Of a stretch of DNA of 26,626 bases, positions 20,638 to 26,626 are shown one piece after another. Under the pieces are notes generated by a model. It did no database searches. It was given only the letters and a program-made list of their open reading frames with translations, and had not been told where the DNA came from. Both the position numbers and the translations under genes were made by a program. This stretch comes from Candidatus Gastranaerophilales bacterium. GTDB lineage: Bacteria > Cyanobacteriota > Vampirovibrionia > Gastranaerophilales > Gastranaerophilaceae. The stretch lies in assembly GCA_944323495.1 (NCBI GenBank), contig CALUSZ010000136.1:1-26626 (forward strand). Direction: 5' to 3'. Each line of letters begins with the position of its first letter. Within the stretch, counting starts at the first letter, position 1.

Positions 20638-21425
20638 GAAATCTTGCAATAATTCTTACTACAATTTTTCTTATAATGGTTGGTGTCTATTTCTTTATCT
20701 TTGCACCCGAAAAATATGAAGAACCTGATTTATATCAGGAAATACAAAAACGCGGAGTGATTAAAGTAGGTATTAACACTGATTCAAAACCGTTCGGATT
20801 TTATGATGAAAAATGGGAAATCCAAGGATATGACGCGGATTTAGCAAGAAATATAGCATATTACATCTTAAAAAGCCCTAATGCCGTGGAGTTTTATCCT
20901 GTAACACCTGCAAACAGAATGCTTAAAGTCTCAACCGGCGAGGTTGATATGGTAATTGCAACAGTTACAATTACCCCGCAAAGGCAGGAAATAATTGATT
21001 TTTCTATACCCTATGATTATGCAGGACAAGCGCTTTTGGTAAAATCAAACAGCAGGATTACATCTATTGCTGATCTTGCTGGGCAAAATGTAGGCGTTGT
21101 ATTTGGAACCACCGCTGAAAAAAATATGCTGACACTTGCTCCTAACGCTACAATCATCGGGTTTAGAAATTACCATGTAGCTTACGAAGCCCTAAAAGCC
21201 GGAAAAATTGATGCCCTGACTTCAGATGATACAATTTTAAGTACGTTTACGTTTGAAGATAACTCCGTAAAGCTTCTCCCCAAACGTTATTCAAGAGAGC
21301 CATACGGTATTGCCTTCAAGCCGGGAAAAAGTACGCAAAGATTACGAGAGGCAGTTGATTTTGCAATAACTGATATGAAAAACAGAAATACAATCCTCAG
21401 ACTGCGCAGAAAATGGAAACTTTAA
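20634..21425 (+). CDS. Periplasmic solute-binding protein, family 3 (amino-acid type)
   Basis: 263 residues. An N-terminal hydrophobic segment (about 3-25) with no lipobox Cys and no obvious cleavage site is likely an uncleaved anchor or signal. The mature part is SBP_bac_3: GVIKVGINTDSKPFGFYDE, IQGYDADLARNIA (the GxDxDL-type ligand motif), FYPVTPANRMLKVSTGEVDMVIATVTITPQR and FSIPYDYAGQALLVK, then the second lobe with LAGQNVGVVFGTTAEKN and a DALTSDD hinge region. It would capture a polar amino acid for an ABC importer, but no permease or ATPase is adjacent. It is translationally coupled to thyX through a 4-nt overlap, and its stop overlaps that of the convergent GtrA gene. Confidence 0.9.
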   Translation: MRNLAIILTTIFLIMVGVYFFIFAPEKYEEPDLYQEIQKRGVIKVGINTDSKPFGFYDEKWEIQGYDADLARNIAYYILKSPNAVEFYPVTPANRMLKVSTGEVDMVIATVTITPQRQEIIDFSIPYDYAGQALLVKSNSRITSIADLAGQNVGVVFGTTAEKNMLTLAPNATIIGFRNYHVAYEALKAGKIDALTSDDTILSTFTFEDNSVKLLPKRYSREPYGIAFKPGKSTQRLREAVDFAITDMKNRNTILRLRRKWKL

Positions 21426-21823
21426 ACTTTTTTTACCCTGAATGCGAATTTCTTGAACAGAAAATAAGTAAATACAGCCGCGGCAAGGGTTGCGATAATC
21501 TGTGCTACAAAAACATTCAAATGAAGCATTTTAACTAAAAGCTCCAGAAGTCCCGCATTTATAAGATAACTGAAAACCCAGGTCGTGCAGCATTTCAAAT
21601 ATTCCTTTGCCCAGTTGCCTTTACCTCTGAACACAAGAAATTTCTGTGTCGTAAACGAAACAACAGAAGATATTGCCCAGGCAAGAGCTAGTGCTATCTG
21701 ATAAGCCCCTTCACCCAATATTAAGCATATTGCTGAATATATAAGGTATGACACACCGGCGTTAAATCCGCCGATGAGCAAAAACCTTATTTTATCAGAT
21801 AATTTAAACCAGCTTTCCTTCAT
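21422..21823 (-). CDS. GtrA-family membrane protein
   Basis: 133 residues with four hydrophobic segments and basic ends. FLLIGGFNAGVSYLIYSAICL, FTTQKFLVFRG and the closing YFLFKKFAFR match the GtrA/DPMS (PF04138) pattern, in which the conserved N/K/F..F-R motif precedes the third helix. Family members are thought to help move polyprenyl-linked sugars across the cytoplasmic membrane during surface-glycan modification. The start lies 4 nt after the stop of the phosphohexomutase gene, so they form an operon with a plausible shared role in glycan precursor supply. It converges on and overlaps the binding-protein gene by 4 nt (shared TTAA). Confidence 0.85.
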   Translation of the reverse strand: MKESWFKLSDKIRFLLIGGFNAGVSYLIYSAICLILGEGAYQIALALAWAISSVVSFTTQKFLVFRGKGNWAKEYLKCCTTWVFSYLINAGLLELLVKMLHLNVFVAQIIATLAAAVFTYFLFKKFAFRVKKV

Positions 21824-21827
21824 AGAT

Positions 21828-24089
21828 TTAAAACTTATACTCCGGAATTACAAACACTTCATTATTTGCATCTTTTTCTACAAACTGAAGATAGTAATCC
21901 ATCGCCTTATCCTTAGAATTATTATAGAACTCATCAGAAATCAATTCTTTATGAAGCTCTGTTCTCTCTCCAGAGTAGTTTCCGAGAACACGGGCAAATT
22001 TTTCAATATCTTTCAGATTCTCTCCTCCGCCATATGCCTTTGTTTTAGCATCTGTGCCTGAAGGACGAATTTCTATATACTTATCATTAAAGAGCATATA
22101 AGTGCCGTCACCGACAAATTTAACAGACTTGAGGTTATCGAAGTTTAATTCTGCAAAAGCACCGTTAAAAACTTTTTTTACGGATTCAATATCCGCAACC
22201 CCTTCTCTTATAGCAATTGCAAGTGAAAGATAAAACAGGTCATTCTTGGTTCTTTGTTTTTCACCCTCAACCTTTGCAGCTTTGAGCTTTTCAATATCAG
22301 GTTCTGATTCGTTGTAATAAGAAATATCTTCTCTTACATCGTATTTTGCTCTTATATTATTTTCATCAAAAATTTCTGTTAAATATTCTGATAGAGTCTT
22401 ATTATCCTCCTCGAGTTTAGATGCAAGAGAAGAAGCAACGATAATCGCCTCTGTAGCACTCTTTTCCCTCATTGCAATAGCTTTTCTTCCTGCAAGCGAT
22501 TCTATCAAATCTTCAGAGCCCATAATCATTCCGCCGGATTCTTCTCCGCCGAAAATTAAGCGAGGCTGAACTCCAAGGTTAATTGAGTTTCCGAATACAT
22601 CATCAACGACAACTTCTTTATCCGGATTATTTTTGATTTGAAGTTCAACTTTTTTCATAATATTAGCAATTTCTTTGAATCCTACAGGCACATTAACCAC
22701 CTTGATTCCATGAGCTTTAGCCCACTCGTCCCAGGATAGAGCAGAAGCTGTGGTCTTAATCATAAAGCGCGGGTGTTTTTTGAATTTACCCTGTGCTTTA
22801 AGCTGTTTAACTCTGTAATTCATAAGCATCAAAAATGCCTGATTTGCGCTATAAACAGTCAAAATACGGTTTTCATCAAGTTTAATATAAGAAATTCCAT
22901 ATTCTTCAAGCGCCGGTTCGTTCCCTGCAGCTTCTATCTGACATACCGTAAGCCTGTCGTGATCAGGATCCGTAATCAAAACAACCGTACCAAGCGGATA
23001 ATCTGCAAGAACCTTTTCATAATTCATAGATTCTATTACAGGGAAGAATTTTTCTCCGTTTGGACGTTTTGCAACAACAGTCGCATCAACGGAATAATCG
23101 TAAAATATCCTATTTCCCTTCGGGTCAGTATCATATTTCCCGATTGAGTGAAAGAACGGATCTTCTTCTGTATTATTCCAGGCATATTTATCTAAAATTC
23201 CCAACTTTTCTAAAACACGGCTAAGCGTTCTATATGCACAGCCGCCTACACATTCTACAAAAAGTTTTGATTTCATTTTCTTAACGCCATCAAGATTTTG
23301 TGCAACACCGGACTTCAGGTAATCCACATACAAATCTATTCCGTCATTTAATTTGCTCATTATAGTTTCATCTATAAGTGAATCATTTTTTGCAGCGATC
23401 TTAATCTTATAAGAGCCTTCTTTTTCAACCTTATCAAAGATTTGCTGAATTTTGTCAACAAATTCCATAGATTCTTCCGGCAAATACTGGCTTCCCTGCG
23501 AATTCAAATCTTTAGTAGCAGTCTTAACAGAAATTCCGTGGCTTGACGTAATGTATTCTCCGCCTACTAAATCAAGCTTAAAAGCAAGAAATGAAGCAAG
23601 CCAAATAGGAATAGTTTTTCTACCTTGAGGCACAAGAGTCTTAATCCCCTGTGCAGCCTGAACACGTGCAATCGCATCAAGGTACAAATCAGAATTGTAT
23701 CTAACTTCACTACCTGCAAGTTTTAATACATCTTTCTCCTTATATTTCTCTCTTGCAACAAGAGCTTTAGCCAAAGTTGCAAGTACAATTCCGACTAAGT
23801 TAATCGGGAATCTTGTATCCTGCGGGTAAATAATATTTTGAGGTCCGCGAATACCTGCCGTTGAGACTTTTGCTTCTTTTGCATAATTAGCAAACCATTC
23901 CAGCAGATTCAAGCCTTCCGGATTTGAATCAGAATGCGGGTAAAGATGTTCTTTTTTTAGGGTAAAAGTAAATTCACCCTCATTATCAAAATTAAGTAAA
24001 TCTAAATTCTTTATATAATCAGGAGTTTTTTCAATAACATTATTGAACAGCTCCTGCTCTAATTCACAACTAGCGTTTCTCTTTAACAT
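21828..24089 (-). CDS. Large divergent alpha-D-phosphohexomutase (phosphoglucomutase/phosphomannomutase superfamily)
   Basis: 753 residues against 450-580 in typical members. Superfamily motifs appear in order. STAGIRGP (77-83) stands for the usual GTSGxRG. The phosphoserine loop is ITSSHGISVKT (180-190), where TASHNP is expected, so the Ser-His core is kept but Asn-Pro is lost. The metal loop TDPDHDRL (373-380), the sugar loop GGEESGG (514-520) and the phosphate loop RPSGTDAKTKAYGGG (near 685) are intact. Extra length is spread through the N-terminus (1-75) and insertions between domains. It probably interconverts hexose 1- and 6-phosphates; exact substrate unknown. AGGAGAGG precedes the ATG. 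Operon with the GtrA gene. Confidence 0.82.
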   Translation of the reverse strand: MLKRNASCELEQELFNNVIEKTPDYIKNLDLLNFDNEGEFTFTLKKEHLYPHSDSNPEGLNLLEWFANYAKEAKVSTAGIRGPQNIIYPQDTRFPINLVGIVLATLAKALVAREKYKEKDVLKLAGSEVRYNSDLYLDAIARVQAAQGIKTLVPQGRKTIPIWLASFLAFKLDLVGGEYITSSHGISVKTATKDLNSQGSQYLPEESMEFVDKIQQIFDKVEKEGSYKIKIAAKNDSLIDETIMSKLNDGIDLYVDYLKSGVAQNLDGVKKMKSKLFVECVGGCAYRTLSRVLEKLGILDKYAWNNTEEDPFFHSIGKYDTDPKGNRIFYDYSVDATVVAKRPNGEKFFPVIESMNYEKVLADYPLGTVVLITDPDHDRLTVCQIEAAGNEPALEEYGISYIKLDENRILTVYSANQAFLMLMNYRVKQLKAQGKFKKHPRFMIKTTASALSWDEWAKAHGIKVVNVPVGFKEIANIMKKVELQIKNNPDKEVVVDDVFGNSINLGVQPRLIFGGEESGGMIMGSEDLIESLAGRKAIAMREKSATEAIIVASSLASKLEEDNKTLSEYLTEIFDENNIRAKYDVREDISYYNESEPDIEKLKAAKVEGEKQRTKNDLFYLSLAIAIREGVADIESVKKVFNGAFAELNFDNLKSVKFVGDGTYMLFNDKYIEIRPSGTDAKTKAYGGGENLKDIEKFARVLGNYSGERTELHKELISDEFYNNSKDKAMDYYLQFVEKDANNEVFVIPEYKF

Positions 24090-24114
24090 AATTCCTCTCC
24101 TATTAGCAAAAATA

Positions 24115-24142
24115 ATTATAGCATAAACATTAATAAATGTAA
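24115..24142 (-). promoter_or_regulatory. Promoter of the phosphohexomutase-GtrA operon
   Basis: On the minus strand, TTACAT (24142-24137), a 16-bp spacer and an extended -10 TGc-TATAAT (24120-24115). The region also holds an inverted repeat ACATT/AATGT (24127-24131/24136-24140). The 149-bp gap 24090-24238 holds this and the divergent fliD promoter. Confidence 0.55.
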
Positions 24143-24163
24143 CAATCTCATCTGTTTATAGGG

Positions 24164-24192
24164 TTGAAAAGAATAGACACATGTATTATAAT
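24164..24192 (+). promoter_or_regulatory. Sigma-70-type promoter of fliD
   Basis: TTGAAA (24164-24169), a 17-bp spacer and TATAAT (24187-24192), giving a leader of about 40 nt to the ATG at 24239. No sigma-28 (TAAA-N15-GCCGATAA) or sigma-54 promoter pattern was seen. Confidence 0.65.
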
Positions 24193-24238
24193 AAATATAA
24201 ATAGTATATACCAATTAACATAAAAAAGGATTTTTATT

Positions 24239-25975
24239 ATGACAATATCGTTTAGCGGTTTGGTTTCCGGGTTGGATACCTCTTCATGGGTAGAAGCATT
24301 TGTTTCAGTACGACAAGAAAAAGTTAAAGCGCTTGAGACTGATTTAAAAGCATTACAGACTGTAAAAACAACTTTAAATGATACGAGAAGTGTATTTTCA
24401 ACTCTAAGAAGTGCAATAGAAAAACTTACTGATGCAAAATTCGGCGGTTCATTTGACCTTTTTGGACAAAATACTGTAACATCTTCTAACGAAGATATTT
24501 TTACTGCAACAGTAACAAGCAATGCACTAAGACAAAATTATGATATAACTGTTGAACAGCTTGCCACATATACTAAAGCTTCATCTAAAGAAGCCGCAAG
24601 TGCTGTTGCAGATGACGATACCGTTCTTTCCAATCTAGGTATTAGTGAAGGAACTTTGACTACATATGTTAATGGTCAAAAGCATACTGTTAATATTGAA
24701 TCATCAGATACTCTGGGTGATTTAAAAGCACAGCTTGCAGGTTTCGGCATAAAAGCAGAAGTAGATGAATCAGGGGTATTAAGGCTTTCTGCTCAAAATG
24801 AAGGCGACAGCATTAACATAGGTGCTACAACAGATAGTTCAAATATGGCTTCCTTAATAGGGCTTACGCAGCAAGAAGATGGAAGTTATGCTTCTACAAA
24901 TTCATTATATAAAGCAACTGTTGCAACAAAACTTACTGATGCAGATTCCGGATTTAATCAGCAGATTACAGCTGGAACTTTTACAATTGGTGATGCGACA
25001 TTTACGATTGATGAAAAAACAACCCTTTCTTCATTAATCTCTGAAATTAACAACAATGATAAAGCTCAGGCATATGCATACTGGGACGATGCTACAGGTA
25101 AACTCTCTATAACATCAACAAAAGAAGGTGCTTCATATATTAATATTGAAGCAGGAACAAGTAACTTTACAGATGTAATGGGACTTACAACTTCTGAGTG
25201 GGACGATGAAGGAAATCTTGTTTCATCAAAAATGTACACTGAAGCACAGACTTTAGGACAAAATGCAATATTCACGGTTAACGGAACTCAGATGGTATCT
25301 ACATCAAATACTGTTACTTCTGATATTTCAAGAATAGACGGTGTAACGTTAACCTTAAAAAGAGCAAATACTGAAGAAGACGGCCAGACTACATTAAGCG
25401 TAGAACAAGATACAACACAGCTTGTAGATGCCGTAAACGAATTTATCACTGCATATAATGATGCTATTGCAAAGGTAGAAGAGGTTACAGCATCTGGAGC
25501 CGATTTGCACGGTGAAACATCTCTGACAAGCCTTACAAACACTTTAAGAAGCTATTCAACAAGCTCCAATGCTACAAACGGCGGTATTTATAAATTACTT
25601 TCAGATATTGGCATTTCAACAAGTGCAGCAGACGGAAACAATCTTTCTACTGATACTTACCAGTTATCTTTGGATGAAGATAAATTCCTGGAAGCTCTGC
25701 AGGAAAATCCTGATTCTGTAAAATCTATCCTTACCGGTGAAAACGGGGTTTTGAGTATGATGGAAAGTGCCGTAGAGCAGAGTCTTTCTGCAACTACCGG
25801 TTTCTTCGATGTAAAAACATCGACTCTTGATTCTGATATATCAAGAATGGAAGAAAAAATTACAAAACAGAATACAAGTATTGAAGCTTATAGATCTCGT
25901 CTGGAAAACCAGTTCTATCAGATGGAAATGGCGATTGCACAGATGCAGCAAAACTATAGTTCATTCTTATCATAA
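24239..25975 (+). CDS. fliD: Flagellar hook-associated protein 2 (filament cap) FliD
   Basis: 578 residues. The N-terminal FliD domain begins SFSGLVSGLDTSSWVEAF (the family 'SGLxSGLDxxxxV' start), followed by a coiled coil (about 27-65, VKALETDLKALQTVK). Two flagellin-IN-like repeats appear in the middle (around 140-200 and 240-305, TLGDLKAQL and TLSSLISEINN). The C-terminal FliD domain has VDAVNEFITAYNDAIAKVEEV and DKFLEALQENPDSVKSIL, and ends in a coiled coil with the typical QFYQMEMAIAQMQQN. FliD caps the filament and guides flagellin polymerisation after export through the type III apparatus; as expected there is no signal peptide. AAAAAAGGA precedes the ATG. No other flagellar gene lies in the window. 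Confidence 0.95.
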   Translation: MTISFSGLVSGLDTSSWVEAFVSVRQEKVKALETDLKALQTVKTTLNDTRSVFSTLRSAIEKLTDAKFGGSFDLFGQNTVTSSNEDIFTATVTSNALRQNYDITVEQLATYTKASSKEAASAVADDDTVLSNLGISEGTLTTYVNGQKHTVNIESSDTLGDLKAQLAGFGIKAEVDESGVLRLSAQNEGDSINIGATTDSSNMASLIGLTQQEDGSYASTNSLYKATVATKLTDADSGFNQQITAGTFTIGDATFTIDEKTTLSSLISEINNNDKAQAYAYWDDATGKLSITSTKEGASYINIEAGTSNFTDVMGLTTSEWDDEGNLVSSKMYTEAQTLGQNAIFTVNGTQMVSTSNTVTSDISRIDGVTLTLKRANTEEDGQTTLSVEQDTTQLVDAVNEFITAYNDAIAKVEEVTASGADLHGETSLTSLTNTLRSYSTSSNATNGGIYKLLSDIGISTSAADGNNLSTDTYQLSLDEDKFLEALQENPDSVKSILTGENGVLSMMESAVEQSLSATTGFFDVKTSTLDSDISRMEEKITKQNTSIEAYRSRLENQFYQMEMAIAQMQQNYSSFLS

Positions 25976-25984
25976 AAAGTTTAT

Positions 25985-26016
25985 AAGGTGCGTTTGATTT
26001 AAAACGCACCTTTTTT
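25985..26016. terminator. Bidirectional terminator between fliD and lepA
   Basis: GGTGCGTTT (25987-25995) pairs with AAACGCACC (26002-26010), loop GATTTA, with a six-T run (26011-26016) on the plus strand. An A/T-rich flank on the other side can serve lepA. Confidence 0.9.
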
Positions 26017-26020
26017 GTAT

Positions 26021-26626
26021 CTATTCTTCATCTAAACTCAAAACAGCCATAAACGCTTCCTGCGGAACTTCTACGCGTCCGACGGCTTTCATACGTTTTT
26101 TACCTTTTTTCTGTTTTTCAAGGAGTTTGCGTTTTCGCGTAATATCACCGCCGTAGCATTTATCAAGCACACTCTTTCTTAATGCCTTAATATTTGTTCT
26201 TGCAATAACTCTTCCGCCGATTGCAGCCTGTATCGGAACTTCAAACATCTGGCGCGGAATTATAGTTTTTAACTTTTCAGTGAGTTTTTGGCCGATATAA
26301 TATGCATTATCTTCGTGACAGATTACAGACAGAGCGTCAACAACTTCTCCTGCAAGCATTACATCTAGTTTTATAAGCTTAGAACGCTTATAGTCCTCAA
26401 ATTCGTAATCAAGGCTTGCGTAACCTTTAGAGCGTGATTTCAACTGGTCGTAAAAATCTGTAATTACTTCACTTAGCGGCAAATGATAGATTAAATCAAC
26501 ACGAACTTTGTCCAGATAATTCATGTTGATAAAAATCCCGCGCTTCGTCTGGCATAAATCCATCAGGGTTACGACATAATCATTCGGTGTAAGTATCGAG
26601 ACTTATACCTACGGCTCTTCCATATA
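26021..26626 (-). CDS. lepA: Elongation factor 4 (LepA), C-terminal part with two in-frame stops at the window edge
   Basis: The last ~194 open codons are classic Lep[19 protein letters not shown], then the EF-G-IV-like [41 protein letters not shown] and the LepA-specific C-terminal domain [20 protein letters not shown] ... [12 protein letters not shown]. LepA is a ribosome-bound GTPase that helps initiation and remobilises stalled ribosomes; the GTPase domain lies beyond the edge. Reading further upstream in the same frame gives Y-M-E-E-P-stop(TAG)-V-stop(TAA)-V-S-I-L-T-P. The family consensus there is EEPYVKxxxxxP, so both stops replace ordinary residues (Tyr-like and Lys) by single-base changes. 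This is either a broken gene or base errors at a contig end. The first internal Met after the stops is at 26563. Confidence 0.9.

Noticed and set aside
22773..23147. A 124-residue plus-strand frame inside the phosphohexomutase
   Set aside because: It lies wholly antisense to conserved motifs, has no ribosome-binding site, and its Phe/Ile/Arg-rich composition is typical of a shadow frame.
24239..24260. MTISFSGL of FliD as another example of the SF-x-A tag
   Set aside because: This is the conserved FliD family N-terminus, so the resemblance is coincidental.
26597..26626. Stop-codon reassignment to explain the lepA stops
   Set aside because: TAA, TAG and TGA all end well-recognised genes in this window at the expected family lengths.

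Overview
The window looks like chromosome from a low-GC, non-photosynthetic relative of the cyanobacteria, most likely a gut-type Gastranaerophilales (Vampirovibrionia, formerly Melainabacteria). This is inferred from the S-layer-homology envelope protein, several lineage-typical small proteins with an N-terminal 'SF-x-A' motif, FliD, MurT, ThyX and the low GC. There is no prophage, transposase or CRISPR array. About 25 genes have a recognisable family and about 10 are hypothetical.

Layout. 1-1198: murT (minus, runs off the left edge), divergent from a cluster of small membrane/stress-type proteins (YtxH, DUF948, YtxH; 1281-2721). 2722-3324: an unusual tRNA-Leu(UAA) locus with a strong promoter, a structured leader carrying pieces of the tRNA, the tRNA, and a 65-bp direct repeat of the tRNA 3' end plus terminator enclosing a 133-bp GC-rich structured insert. 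3325-7617: ribE, ribBA, a GNAT acetyltransferase and an SLH-domain secreted protein, apparently co-directional. 7777-9840: a ribbon-helix-helix regulator, a divergent acetolactate synthase large subunit (minus), and tRNA-Pro(UGG). 9872-12701 (minus): hypothetical genes including a tightly packed set: a small protein, a small Cys-tailed protein, a PlsC-like acyltransferase and an HExxH metallopeptidase. 12762-13568: an orphan sugar-ABC permease. 13569-17290 (minus): proS (broken by a -1 frameshift), dnaB, mntP. 17459-21425 (plus): small protein, ribF, formyltransferase, small protein, thyX and a solute-binding protein. 21422-24089 (minus): a GtrA-family protein and a large divergent phosphohexomutase. 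24239-25975: fliD. 26021-26626 (minus): the lepA C-terminus, with two in-frame stops at the very edge.

How the genes fit together. ribE, ribBA and ribF supply FMN/FAD, which ThyX (dTMP synthesis) and the acetolactate synthase need. proS, dnaB, lepA and the two tRNAs are housekeeping. MurT, the SLH protein, FliD, GtrA and the phosphohexomutase belong to the cell envelope and surface. The most unusual items are the tRNA-Leu locus, the proS frameshift beside a 12-bp tandem duplication, the paired stops in lepA, and the 9872-11854 gene set, which could be an undescribed small-protein modification or lipid-remodelling system.

Several genes (ribE, the permease, the acetolactate synthase, the 72-aa protein) have a -10-like hexamer only 6-12 nt before the start codon and no Shine-Dalgarno sequence, suggesting leaderless or near-leaderless mRNAs.
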